From Hyposmocoma kahamanoa (taxonomy: Eukaryota; Arthropoda; Insecta; Lepidoptera; Cosmopterigidae), in assembly GCF_003589595.1 (NCBI RefSeq), contig NW_020653851.1, positions 21,014,995-21,078,994 of the forward strand: a stretch of DNA of 64,000 bases, read 5' to 3'. The translations under genes and the position numbers were made by a program. The notes under the pieces are model-generated. The model was not told the origin of the DNA, did not search any database, and worked only from the letters and a program-made list of their open reading frames with translations. Position 1 is the stretch's first letter. Every line of letters starts with the position of its first letter. Positions 20,563-31,261 of the stretch are shown here, one piece after another.

Positions 20563-20570
20563 TTTTTTTT
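20563..20570 (+). terminator. Pol III T-run of tRNA-His copy 3
   Basis: Eight T, 26 bases after the tRNA end. Confidence 0.7.
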
Positions 20571-20947
20571 AATTCAAATAACAATTAAAATTACTTATAC
20601 ACGATTTAGGTTACAAGTACGTGCATAAAACAACATTTCTTCCATTTCGAAGCGTGAAAATGGTTATCCTAAATTTATCAAAATTTTGAAAATACACGCT
20701 CCGATACATTAGTCAAAGCAGTAGTAAAATTCTTAAAATAATTCTGTATTTTTTCAAAAGTCTGGTCGTTTATTTTTTTTTATTTTAGGTCCAAATTGAA
20801 AACAAAAAATTACTCGTAAGTTTTTTTTTTTCATTCAATTTGTTTTAATTTTTTACGAGATATTTTTTCGAGTGTTTCGATGTTGATTTTGCGTTCTTGT
20901 AAAAATCATAAACTTTATTTAAAAAAAGTTTATTTATGTTATTTTAA

Positions 20948-21004
20948 GTGTTCGATCTTTATATTAATAATTATAACGAACTGGTGGAATAATTTCACAA
21001 AAAA
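20948..21004 (+). mobile_element. SINE S2 tail fragment
   Basis: TGTTCGATCTTTATATTAAT, then ACTGGTGGAATAATTTCAC: the 3' tail only. Confidence 0.55.
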
Positions 21005-21111
21005 AGGATTCAATAAAAAAATCAATGTAAAACTGTTACATTTTATAATTTCAGGGGTTTCTGTTTTATCACAAAATTTAAATAAAATGTTTTTTGTTTA
21101 TATCGAATTCT

Positions 21112-21245
21112 TAGGTTTTCGCAATTGACAAATCGTCGTTTCGGGCCCTTTACGTGATATGTAAAGGGACTGAAACGTCGGTTGGTTTGAAAAAACAAAT
21201 ATACGCGATTTAAATCCGGAAAAATAGTTTTATTTCCTATATGTA
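21112..21245. mobile_element. MITE family D copy
   Basis: GGTTTTCGCAATTGACAAAT left, TTTCGGGCCCTTTACG centre, and the full right arm CGCGATTTAAATCCGGAAAA. The left outer arm is shortened. Confidence 0.65.
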
Positions 21246-21285
21246 TTTGTTTAATTTAGATTTTTTTTATATTACAACAAAGTTA

Positions 21286-21379
21286 TGCTCAGGCCACATA
21301 GAGGCGGCCGCGGAAGCGTTACGGGCGCGGCAATTTTTGTAATATGTTTATATGTGAACGTTGCAGTGTGGCCAGAGCA
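21286..21379. mobile_element. PIF/Harbinger-like MITE, 94 bp
   Basis: Terminal repeats TGCTCAGGCCACA and TGTGGCCAGAGCA (one mismatch) flanked by TTA at 21283-21285 and 21380-21382, the 3-bp duplication typical of PIF/Harbinger. Confidence 0.7.
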
Positions 21380-21427
21380 TTACAGTAAAGATTACTATTC
21401 GATGGGCTTGTACTAAGTCTATGTGAT

Positions 21428-21695
21428 CTTACCTATTTCTGCCACCAACCAGTGATGTGAACACTACTACTGCATTGCGGTTTTGAATGGTAAGGGTGCT
21501 GGTGAAATTACAGCATATGAGACTTGTCAACTTATATTTCAGGGTGAAAGGCGCAGTGGCAGTGCCCCTATGATCTTTGCAATTTACATAAAGCTCTAAG
21601 TGGCATTGCAACTGTTATGGACAGGCGTGTAGCTTACCATAAGTCGCACCGCACTATTTGTTCGTCCCGTCACATGACGTTATATGAAAAAAAAA
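21428..21695 (+). mobile_element. Retroposon family A with poly(A) tail
   Basis: CTTACCTATTTCTGCCACC to TTGTTCGTCCCGTCACATGA followed by an A11 run. The 5' end is slightly truncated. Confidence 0.85.
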
Positions 21696-21699
21696 AACC

Positions 21700-22340
21700 T
21701 TGCCCAAGAGGAGACCCATGCCCAGCAGTAATACGTATACGTTACGTTAATGATGATTTACTGAATAACTAAAAAGTGAAAATAAATAATAATGAAAATC
21801 TAACAACTATTAGTTCCAAATAATTTTTAGTCTATATAAATAATTTATTCTCAAAAAAGATCCGGGCCAGCGGATAACGAGGTAGCTACCAAATTTATAA
21901 AAACTCGTAGATATTTCCGAGTTTATCAAAACGGTAGGACCAAACTCTTTGTACCGAATAAAAACCCCTTTCCGCTGTATTCAACGTCTTTTATCCTTGG
22001 ATTGCCTTTAACCGTTGAATGTATTTTATTGTGACCCTTGACATTTCCAATTAACTCGGTAACTCAAGAAGTTGAATTGTGAATTATTGTAAAATTATAA
22101 AATTAATAAGAAATTTTAATGAGTACAAAATTTTCACTTCTCTGGGTTCAATTTGAATTTTTCAGAGCATGCTAGCAATTCGTATAGGTATTTTATTTCG
22201 ACCTCGTTTGAATTCTCAATGTCGTGCCCTTGGTATAATAAAGCTATATGTGATCAATCGTCAAAAGTGCTTTTATCACACAAAAGTAATACGAACTACA
22301 TGAAACTAATTACGTAAATATTAAATTTTAGGGCGGGCAC
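21700..22340. other. RTE-like tail scrap, otherwise nothing recognised
   Basis: GCCCAAGAGGAGACCCATGC at about 21700 and ATGATGATTT at about 21750 resemble RTE LINE ends. The remainder is AT-rich with no supported gene. Confidence 0.4.
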
Positions 22341-22356
22341 CCATTGGGCCACTGGT

Positions 22357-23449
22357 GGCGGCCACTAAACGCGATCACAAGTTATTTTTCATACATTTTA
22401 TATAGTGGCTCGTGTTGGCAGCTTGTGTCCCTCGCCTCCCGCGCACTAGACTACAATTAGCCGACTTCTCTCCACCCGCCAGCATTGCCGTTTTGATGAC
22501 TTAGTAATAAGGTATATATAATTTTATAATGTTTAGCGAGCAAAATTTGGTTTTAGCAAGAATTGATTATTTAGCAACTTCCAGGGTCTTTTTAATTTTT
22601 TAAATTCCGGTTTTGTGTTTCGTTTGTTTTCTTATTTGTGTTTTAAATATATTCATCATATTAAACACCTATACAATAATAGTAGTTAATGTGACTGTTA
22701 CATAATGAAAGGCATTAAAACACGAAAAATATCACATGTGTGTTTTAATGCCTAATTATGTACAGTTACATACATTGCTTTATCTATACACATATTATAA
22801 GCTCTCTATGATGTGTTTAGGAACCGCATGTTACGACTGGCGAAATGCCGGCAGATAAAAACTTTTCTCACGCATGTCATACAATCGTAGTTTTTATTTA
22901 ATTCATGGACAAACTAGAGTCGGCCCTAACTATCATATCGTTCGATATCAAGTAACGTGTGAAATTTGTCAAAATTGTTTGCTATTGACATTGACTTACA
23001 AGTCAATGGCTATTGACATTTCATTTCACATAAAACTTCTATCTCGGCTGATATTAGAATTGAGGTCGAATCAAATCGTTTTGTTTTTCAGAGATGTTCG
23101 AAATTTGAACGTCATAAGAAAATTGAATTCCATGTTATTATGAAGCAATAATAACATTTTCACAGATAAGAAATTTGTTCTAACAAAATATTTTACTTTT
23201 ATGCTGGTCGTAATTTGCGGTTTTTGAACACATATTTTATTATATGTGTGTAGATAAACAATATTTTGTTGTTTTAATACTATATTCAATACAATATTGG
23301 GGTAAAATGTCAAATGAACAACAACAGCAACAGTGGCAGCTGTCAAATACTGGGCACATGGACGTTTTCTAGCCACACCGGTGGCAGCGACTGGTGGCCA
23401 CGTCTAGTGCCTTGATTTAGCCACAAGTGATCGTGTTTATTGGTCGCCT
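22357..23449. mobile_element. Possible DNA-transposon relic
   Basis: Ends GGCGGCCACTAAACGCGATC and GATCGTGTTTATTGGTCGCC are inverted over about 22 bases with three mismatches, 1.1 kb apart. The interior has no transposase frame and contains a hairpin at 22690-22771. Confidence 0.35.
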
Positions 23450-23967
23450 CAAGCACTTATAACACATTTTTTTTATTAATATAGTAATAAAGTCACCAGA
23501 CTATAAGTCTATAAATCGAACACAGCCATGCTGTCGTTTTAATCTCCCGATGTTACTACCATCAACTAATGCTTTAGCGAGAAGATTCGGATGTATTGAA
23601 CCGAATCTTTTATTTACGTCAAACTAACTCTCCTATTTAAGCTGAAAAAAGTTATCGACTTATTTCGTTAAATCTTAAAAGGTCTCTCTTGAAAAGTTGT
23701 CATTTTGCAGATGGTACACCGAGGGTATGATATAAGCTGCTAAAACATATGAGCTTGCCTCTATACGAAGTAAATAGCAAGGAAGATCAAAGCAATCGCG
23801 TAGTTTAAAGCCGAGTAAAATTAAAAAGAGCTGAAAGAGCCGAGAGCTCAATATCGGCGTCTAGACGCCATCTTTTCGTCGTTACTGCTTACTCAGTTAC
23901 TGCGCATTATACAACTTGTAAACGTTGTAAGCTACCACTCTACCCATATGAATGTGCTCTATAGAAT

Positions 23968-24187
23968 AGATGGGTCATTTTCTGGTAAGTTTTTTGTACC
24001 TACTCAATTTTGGTGACAAAATCTTTTTATTTAAATATTTATAGAATATCATCATGAAGTATTATTTAATATTCGAGTGTGGTAACCTGAAATATTCTTT
24101 AATACTTCACGATGATATATTCGAGTAATTACATAATAAAAATTGTCACCAAAACTGAGTACAAAAAACTTACCTGAAAATTACTGA
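23968..24187. mobile_element. Foldback element, arms about 90 bp
   Basis: Left arm TCATTTTCTGGTAAGTTTTT to CATCATGAAGTATT pairs with right arm AATACTTCACGATGATATAT to AACTTACCTGAAAATTA, with a centre of about 40 bp. Non-coding. Confidence 0.7.
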
Positions 24188-24377
24188 CATGTGTCTTCAG
24201 TGCATAAGTTTTAAAACTTTTATTCAAAGTAAAATCATCTTTATTTCATAGATTAAATCGTCATATTGATTAAACGGTACAGCTCATTCGTAAGGCAGAT
24301 TCCCCTGAGAAGAATGTAAGAAACTGTAAGGGTTGCTCTTTAAAAATATATATTTGAATACATTTTATCATTCACAA

Positions 24378-24560
24378 CTGCCTCCGTGGCCGGACTGCCA
24401 CGCAGAGATTCCAGGAGGAGAAATATTTGTATGGCCTATATTTATTACTCTCGTGAGTTTGGGTGTCATTTGTAGTTGTCTTTCTATGTGTCCATGGCAC
24501 CCGCGACACAGGGTTTCCCTAATGTGGGGCTATGTTGAATGTGTGCGTTATTATTATTAC
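24378..24560 (+). mobile_element. SINE S1 copy, B box deleted
   Basis: CTGCCTCCGTGGCCGG head, then CACGCAGAGATTCCAGGAGG joining directly to the body. The (TTA)n tail is present. The open frame 24333-24671 runs through it by chance. Confidence 0.8.
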
Positions 24561-24612
24561 AATATTTATTTCAAAAGTCTTAGATCGAGAATACCTGCAA
24601 GAACTAAACGGG

Positions 24613-24705
24613 TTAGTCCATGGAATTTTGTCATCCAAGTACGCAGAAGCTGTATAATAAATAACCTTTAGAATACAATTTTTGTTTCACTATAGCAATA
24701 GTAAT
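24613..24705 (-). mobile_element. LINE-J ORF2 end fragment
   Basis: Reverse complement of the region 395-480 (CATCCAAGTACGCAGAAG, TTTGTTTCACTATAG). Confidence 0.65.
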
Positions 24706-24710
24706 AATAG

Positions 24711-24738
24711 TGTAAGGGTGCTGGTAAAATTACATGAA
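24711..24738 (+). mobile_element. Family A scrap
   Basis: GTAAGGGTGCTGGTAAAATT only. Confidence 0.4.
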
Positions 24739-25135
24739 CGTTCTGGGTGGTGAGTATGAGTGTCGTGTTCTGGCATATTAAGTGCCCATAACAATAGCTA
24801 ACGAAAAATTTCAAATAATGGAATTTTTTCCGGAAAAATTGAAAATAAATTTAATAATTATAATTTCGATTGAAGTTTTATTTAGGGTGAATTATAAATT
24901 AAACTTGTATAACTAAAAGCCACTTAGAGAAAAACGAAAAATAAAATTATTTCACAACAGCGAAAACAACCTTTTTATTGGCTCCACCGTTTTCGTTCAG
25001 TAAATTTAATCTTTGACAGATGTCAATGTCAAATGTGGAAAATTAAAGGAAAAATATTCATAATTTCTGAAAAATATGATTTTTTTAAATGGAATTTTCC
25101 CATGTTTTTTGCCAACATTAGTTTAGAATGCAATC

Positions 25136-25172
25136 CTTATTAAAATCATAGGCAGATTTTAATAAGAATGAA
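25136..25172. repeat. 12-bp hairpin
   Basis: CTTATTAAAATC and GATTTTAATAAG around ATAGGCA. Confidence 0.6.
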
Positions 25173-25189
25173 GCAAACGAGGGTAGTTG

Positions 25190-25338
25190 TTCACCGACGC
25201 TTCGCCACCTGCGCCCGCAGCCGTACTGAGTGACCGAACTGCCAGCGCGCAGTTTCCGTCGAGTCGCCGCCGCGGAATCTCGTGATTAAGACCACGAATT
25301 GGTTCGAAACATGGCGAGCAAAAATTTGACTTAAATAC
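25190..25338 (+). other. Candidate non-coding first exon with donor
   Basis: A GC-rich island (about 25190-25290) in AT-rich DNA runs into ATGGCGAGCAAAAATTTGAC (a seven-codon frame) and then a consensus donor GTAAGT at 25339. Could be a 5' UTR exon or old repeat sequence. Confidence 0.2.
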
Positions 25339-25781
25339 GTAAGTTATCCGTTAGTTTAGTCAATATGTCTGAGTCTCATGGTGGTGACGTTTTACAAAAC
25401 ATAATAAAACAAAAAAAAATCCAATTTTTTGTTATACCATCTGACAGTTTTTATACGCGTCCTCCGCAACGACTCCCGCCCCCATCCTGCACAGAGTTAT
25501 AACCGTTTAAAGCGATCTATTTAAATCTATTTTTGTTTGAAAGTAAAATTCGATGAATTATTAAAATTCATGAAACAATGTTGTTGTTTATGATGTCAGT
25601 AATATAGTCATGGGAGGATGTTTATTATTTTATAAATTAATAACCCTGTTTAAGGCATAAATTTAATCCAGTCAGAACAATATTACATTTTATACCCCGC
25701 AACATACATTATGCGTAACATAAGTCGGGTTTATGACACGAAAACAAATGAGTAATTATAATAAACTTATCATGTTTGTAG

Positions 25782-25989
25782 CTTACAACACCACCTGTAC
25801 TTGTACTTAATTATAATTATAACATTAATGTTAAACTTTAATACGAATGAATGTTATGGTAAAAATTTCCAGACAAAAGCTAAATACACAACTAATAACC
25901 AAACCAATGCCAAGAAACAAACCAGAGAACAATTTGCTAAATTGGTCCGATCGGGAATCGACACTGAGTGCAAACCGTTAGGCCAATGA
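25782..25989 (+). other. Candidate small-peptide exon
   Basis: An acceptor-like TTTGTAG precedes 25782. The frame continuing to TGA at 25987-25989 has a hydrophobic run (YLIIIITLMLN) and then a basic, Gln/Asn-rich segment with two cysteines. The first ATG in frame (25828) gives 53 codons. Phases do not join to the exon at 16587. Unrecognised; may be non-coding. Confidence 0.2.
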
Positions 25990-26512
25990 GGATGTCAAAT
26001 TAAATGTTAAAATCAATAAATTATGTAAGTTAATTGTACATACGAGTTTTTTGAAACTCATTACTGTTCTATGTACAGAACTCAATGAAATTTTTCAGCG
26101 AGTGCTATAGACAATAGAATTTTGATTCAGAACTAAAAAGAGCGCATTTATGAAATGGTTTATGAAATTACGATTTACAGATTATTACAGGCTTAGAAAA
26201 AAGTATTAAACGTTTTAATCAGTAGTTTAGTATGATTGCGTCATAAAGGAAGCAAATTGTACGTCTTAAATCTTATAGAAGAGGATAGCCAATTTCTTAC
26301 ACTCAAGAACAAAATTAGCTACTTCTCAGCTCCCTTCCCAGCACTAACTGGAGTTTAGTGCCACAGTCAGAGCTTTAATTTGAACTATAAGTAAAGGAAC
26401 CCCTTTAACTTTTTCTGCTTTTTTAGCCTTTTAGGTGATATGAGTTCTTTAATTGAAAGAATATCGAATTAAGACGGCAGCAGCTTAATTAACTAATATT
26501 ATTATAGCTTAA

Positions 26513-26706
26513 CTACTTCCGTGACCGAACGGTTACCATGTTGCTCTGCCACGGAGAGGTCACGGGTTCGATTCTTGGGCCGGAAGAAATATTTGTCTGG
26601 TCTACATTCATTTCTCTCGTGAGTTTGGGTGTAATTTTTGATTGTGTCCATGGCACCCGCGATACGAGGTTTCACTAGTGCGGGGTATAAGGTTTATTAT
26701 TATTAC
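26513..26706 (+). mobile_element. SINE S1 with both Pol III boxes
   Basis: A box GTGACCGAACGG, B box GGGTTCGATTC, full body and a TTATTATTA tail; 3' part slightly deleted. Confidence 0.8.
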
Positions 26707-26892
26707 ATTTAAGTAATATGACTGCGTATGCCAGCAATAATCACAGGTTATCGTGTATTACGTACGTAAATATCCATCTATATTCACACTGAAAAATATT
26801 GACTTTAATCAAGTTAGCCTATCAAGATACTTAATGGAATCAATCACAAGGTAATAATAAAGTTTGAACTTCGGCAGATACATTAAATTTAT

Positions 26893-26960
26893 ACATGGCC
26901 ACGAATGCAGCCAGGAAACTTGGCATTCTTTCCAAGGTGAGGCGTAACTTCATGCTGGGA
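26893..26960 (+). mobile_element. LINE reverse transcriptase scrap
   Basis: Reads ATNAARKLGILSKVRRNF, the block ahead of the C-terminal domain in jockey-like reverse transcriptases; too short to place. Confidence 0.55.
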
Positions 26961-27051
26961 CAGTGTCATACCATTTCAGTTTTGAATATTTTGCCCTGCC
27001 CTATCAACCTTTGGTTATAAGGAAAGGACATTATTGCCTGTGAAAGCGAGC

Positions 27052-27161
27052 CTGCATAGCGACCTTATCAGTTAGGTCCTGACACCAGATCTACTCGTTG
27101 ACACAGACATCATCCGATACTCAAAAGGCCTTGGGTGAGTGCTACCGGTGCACGTATAGCA
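27052..27161 (+). mobile_element. Repeat family B fragment
   Basis: GGTCCTGACACCAGATCTAC, then AAAAGGCCT, then GTGCACGTA, a diverged match to 31845-31955. It runs directly into a family A copy. Confidence 0.4.
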
Positions 27162-27797
27162 CCGCCAAGCAGTAATGGCAGCATTACTGTGTTCCGGTTT
27201 TTAAGGGTAAGGGTGCTGGTGGGATTACAGGTACATGGGACTTGTCAACTTTGTCTCAGGGTGACGGGGGCAGTGGCAGTGCCCCTCAGATCTTTGCGAG
27301 TTAACCTCCTAAGGCGCAGTGTTATGTGATGTAATTAAAATGTTCATGATATGTGAAGTATACAATTTTTTAAAGACTTATAATATGACATGTAATGTCA
27401 AGAATACTATCATATATATTTTTATTGCCTATTCCATTTTATTAACACTAATTGTGCATTTAAATGGACGAAAAATGTCGCAATGTATTCTACTAGACCA
27501 TCATATATATAAGAAAAAAATACAATACAATATCTACAAAAATACTTAAAGAATCTCTTTTGCGATTTTCATAAAAATTTGAGGGCATACTTGCGTGGGC
27601 CTGAAGCATGATATTATACTTGCACATTCTATTGTACATTGGGCGTTTAGCGCTTCTCCTATGTCATTTTGCTGGGCCTTAGGAGGTTAAAGGTCTGAGT
27701 GGCACTCCAACTGTTCAACAACAACGGACAGGCGTTTATCTTACCATCAGGCGCACGACTTGTTCGCCCCATCACCTGATATTATAAAAATAAACAT
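27162..27797 (+). mobile_element. Retroposon family A split by a MITE
   Basis: 5' part 27162-27304 (GCCAAGCAGTAATGGCAGCA to GATCTTTGCGAG) and 3' part 27687-27797 (GGTCTGAGTGGCACTCCAAC to ACTTGTTCGCCCC and the A-rich tail) join cleanly at TTAA. Confidence 0.85.
27305..27686. mobile_element. piggyBac-like MITE, 382 bp
   Basis: Inserted at TTAA with duplicates at 27301-27304 and 27687-27690. Perfect 11-bp terminal repeats CCTCCTAAGGC/GCCTTAGGAGG, extending to about 15 bp with one mismatch. Family A normally has GATTTAAAGC here, so the target is visible. The internal 76-codon frame is low-complexity, with no transposase. Confidence 0.85.
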
Positions 27798-27937
27798 TGG
27801 GCGGTTAGCACTTTTCCCATTCTAGTTTAGTATTAGTGGTGTAGGAGGCTTATCTATTACTATTAGTTGGGGTGCAAGAAAGGAGCTTCTTCGTAACGGC
27901 ATACTATTCATATCCTCTGTACGTCTGTAGCACGCTG

Positions 27938-28347
27938 CTGCCGTCCGCTAACTATAAAACGCCGCTTAGTGACAAAATATTTTTTTGACACATAGAAAAC
28001 AGATTTTAGTTTTAATGTTAATGATATTTCAGCTACGCAACGTTAGGGTAAGTTCCGATAAGTCGAGCATGTTAATTAGTTTTAACCATTTAAAAAAAAA
28101 TTGTGCTCTATTTTTTACTATTTAAAACGGATATTTGACCTTTTACCACTTAACCGCGATTTAGTTTCTTTTTTTTTTTTTTTTTTTTTTTGTACATGAC
28201 AGGCAAATGACTCCACTCCACCTGATGTTAAGTGGAAAGTGGTATCCAAACGCGAAGGAACCTAGTGCAGCGATGAAATCTTCACTGCACTAGCCACCTC
28301 CACCCTGCCTGCCTACAATATGCCTCTTCACAGTTAGTGGACGACAG
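27938..28347. mobile_element. MITE family E split by a LINE 3' end
   Basis: Ends CTGCCGTCCGCTAACTATAA and AGTTAGTGGACGACAG, with inner TTAGTGACAAAATAT and ACCACTTAACCGCGATT. A poly(T)-headed insert sits inside the right terminal repeat. Confidence 0.7.
28167..28331 (-). mobile_element. CR1-like LINE 3' end with long poly(A)
   Basis: On the minus strand the insert ends CATTTGCCTGTCATGTAC followed by a run of about 26 A. Preceding CACTTAACATCAGGTGGAGT is the standard lepidopteran LINE 3' block. AGTT flanks both sides. Confidence 0.7.
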
Positions 28348-28854
28348 CCTGGACAACAATCGGCGAATGTAAGTATTCGATTCCCGATTGGCAAATACGA
28401 ACGGATGTTTACCATCGTGATGAAAATCACAATGATAAACATATCCATATTACTATATCAGAATAGCGTAGCTACTACCAAGTGTCGCGGGTAGCGGTAA
28501 TAACTTCTTGGCCACAATAATCTAGCATATGCCATCCATAAATATTCGAGAATAAAACCTGTGTGTCATGCGTGACGAAGAAATATGATAGTAACCAGAT
28601 CACTGAAGTCATTGTTATTCATTAAATTTTCTTTTCTCTCGTTACGTATTCATTGCATAGCGCTTTAAAAGAGGCGAAGAAAGAATAAACAATTTTCGTT
28701 TTTTCTATATAGGAGACGATTACATAGAGACTGTTAAAAGTTTGCTTAACTACTTTTGGTCTTGTCGCTCTTCGTAATTGGGTTGTTATTTGTTAATTGC
28801 AGTGAAACTCCACGTCACTCGCTAATAAAAGCTACTAGTTACGCCTTTACGATG

Positions 28855-29000
28855 AGGTCGACGATGGAGCATGCACACTTAAATGCCTATTCACTCTCGC
28901 CTTGAAGTGCCCAAGTTATACCGTTCAGGGAACATGTCTGCAGGCAGGGAATTCTACTCCATAGCCGTACGCCACATGAATGTGGAAAAGAAATACTTCG
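28855..29000 (-). mobile_element. CR1-like LINE ORF2 C-terminal fragment 1
   Basis: With one frame correction the minus strand reads WNSLPA, FPERYNLG and FKARVN, the conserved end of CR1/Zenon-type reverse transcriptases. Confidence 0.75.
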
Positions 29001-29034
29001 TGTGAATCATTGGGAATCGTTCTTTTTATTAAAA

Positions 29035-29300
29035 AATAAGTACGCATTTCATTTCCATCTTACCTGATGGAAAGTGACGATGATGTCGACGATGGAGCAT
29101 GCGCACCTAAATAAGGTCTATTCACTCTCGCCTTGAAGTGTCCAAGTTATACCGTTCAGGGAACATGTCTGTAGGCACGGAATTCTGCTCCATAGCCGTA
29201 TGCTATATAAATGTGGAAACGGAACACTTCGTGTGAATCCTTGGGATATCCACAAGGTAGGGGTGGAACCAAAGTCTACATCCGGTGGGGGTAAGGGTAA
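29035..29300 (-). mobile_element. CR1-like LINE ORF2 C-terminal fragment 2
   Basis: Tandem, same-strand repeat of the previous fragment, about 195 bp away and about 90% alike by eye, extended upstream by the 3'-UTR block CTTACCTGATGGAAAGTGAC. Same frame break. Confidence 0.75.
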
Positions 29301-29309
29301 AACGAAAAC

Positions 29310-29660
29310 CAATTTAAAAAGTTTGCTTTTTTAAAATAAGCACATAAGTAAGCTTTTTATTTTAGGCGTAAGCGTTGGTCATTTGTATACTCAATTTCAT
29401 TTTTTACAACGTGTCTAAGGTTCAAGTCCCGCCTTTATGTTTCCTAAACAAATTCATGCGTCATAGTGAATAATAATTTTATAATTAAAAATAAATCTCG
29501 TGTTTTACAAATAAACTTACTTGAATTAAAACCTTTAATGGTCTAGTATGGTCTATTCTTGCTTTTCGCTATCAACACAACGTTGCAAGCTTTTTTTAAC
29601 CAACGGCTTTTTAAAAAAGTTACAACGTTTAAAGGCTTATAAAAATAAGCAGTTTTTCCC
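29310..29660. other. No gene recognised
   Basis: AT-rich, no supported feature. Confidence 0.45.
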
Positions 29661-29663
29661 ATC

Positions 29664-29870
29664 TCAATCGCCAAGCAGTCACGAAAGCATTCCGACTTAT
29701 AAGGGTGCTGGTACTACAAGTACATGAAATTTGTCAACTTTATGTATCAGCAAAGATTGCTTTGCGATTTAAAACTCTAAGCGGAAATGTAATTGTTATG
29801 GGTAGGCGTCTCGTTTACCACAAGGCGCACGACTTGTTCGTCCCGTCGCTTTGTACCATAAAAAAACTAT
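29664..29870 (+). mobile_element. Retroposon family A, diverged
   Basis: GCCAAGCAGTCACGAAAGCA to GGCGCACGACTTGTTCGTCC and an ATAAAAAAA tail. Confidence 0.8.
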
Positions 29871-29874
29871 ATTT

Positions 29875-30329
29875 ATGCCTAACATTGCGTCGCCTTGTTA
29901 ACGAGTATGTAAACGCTTATTATTTGTCCAAAAGTCAGTCCTATCGCTACACGCACTCCACGAACCCGTCACACCCAAACACGTAAAGTCAGGACAGCAA
30001 AGCTAATCTCTAATAATTTTACTGCTTTAGCGGTTGCGGTTGGGGCGTGAGCCTAACACAAGCGAGCCAGATTTGATCCGCGATAATGCCTCGCTTTCCC
30101 AACAACTGTTGGACCCCTCATACTTAATTCATGAATCGGTCATAGTCCCTTAGATTTGGGTGAAATCGGAATAGTAACCGACATCTCCAAAAGAAAATGA
30201 TACACATACTCGAGCTCAAGAATATTCAACAACCACAAAAAAATATGTGATTGAAATTGACGTGACGGTGTTTGAAGGTAATAAAAAGAAGGTAAAAAGC
30301 TTGTTGGAGACAAGTTACAGTATTGATCA
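29875..30329. other. No gene recognised
   Basis: Nothing supported; the frame 30140-30397 (minus) has no known domain. Confidence 0.4.
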
Positions 30330-30400
30330 AGCACAGTGATTGCAACAAAAGGCACAATGTGCAACAACAAGCACAATGTTTGCAACAATAAACACAAAGA
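30330..30400 (+). repeat. Short minisatellite, about 20-bp unit
   Basis: Three to four units of the type TGCAACAACAAGCACAATG. A single unit with matching flank recurs at 34088-34116. Confidence 0.65.
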
Positions 30401-30794
30401 TTACAGCAACAATTTTAGAAATTAATGTTGTAATTCATTTTGTCGACTTGTTTAAAATATTTTTTTATTTTGTTATCTGTTTGTTATTCTGTTTATTTTT
30501 GTTATATTCCTATGATAGAATTTGTTTTCATATTACTTACTCTAAGGTCACTAATAAATTTTGTATACAAAGTATAGACTTGTGATACGTAAATTTTGGT
30601 TGTAATTTTTGTTTATTTTGTGTTGTAATTTGTGGCAGGTAAATAATGACATTTCTTTTTTCTTTCTTCTAATTCTTCTTACAGCCTGTTGATTTTCTTT
30701 AAAAAAGGGATAATAAATTATGTATACAATGGAAGATCAATGATTTATCGTAGACGCGTTGATGCTGTAACCTTCAGTCTATCTATAAGTGATG

Positions 30795-31064
30795 TCAAAA
30801 GTTTTTAATTTTGATAGATTGAACCACTCCCAGTAGAGATTCGCAACACATCTGAAAAGCAACAAGATAAGTGTAAGACGAAAATGTGAGGTCTCTTTGA
30901 AACCAGATCGTTCCTTTGAATAGAAATCGCTCGGCAATGTCACCGGGGTGTGCGGTTAGAATAACAAGTCTGCGTTCTACCTCGCTTTGACCTATCTTTA
31001 CAAAATAAAGTATATTTCCTTGAGATCTGCAAAATGTTAAAATCCGTATTTCTTCCGAATTCAT
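30795..31064 (-). other. Unrecognised 89-codon frame
   Basis: Two acceptor-like sites (TTTTGCAG, GCTTTTCAG) lie inside. Residues include VILTAHPGDIAERFLFKGT. No family recognised and no donor; may be a decayed exon or chance. Confidence 0.2.
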
Positions 31065-31261
31065 TCCCGTATTGATTTACGCTCCAGGGAGAAGAAATAA
31101 GTGCCCTATAAAGTCTGATACTGTAGTGAATAACCGAATATATGAATTTTCCCGGTGTTCAATAATACTCGTATGCATAATGTACTTCTTATGTGCTAGA
31201 CAACCACACCATTTGCCCGGTCAAACTAGGGAGTCCCTGTACTATGAGCACTAGAGCACTG

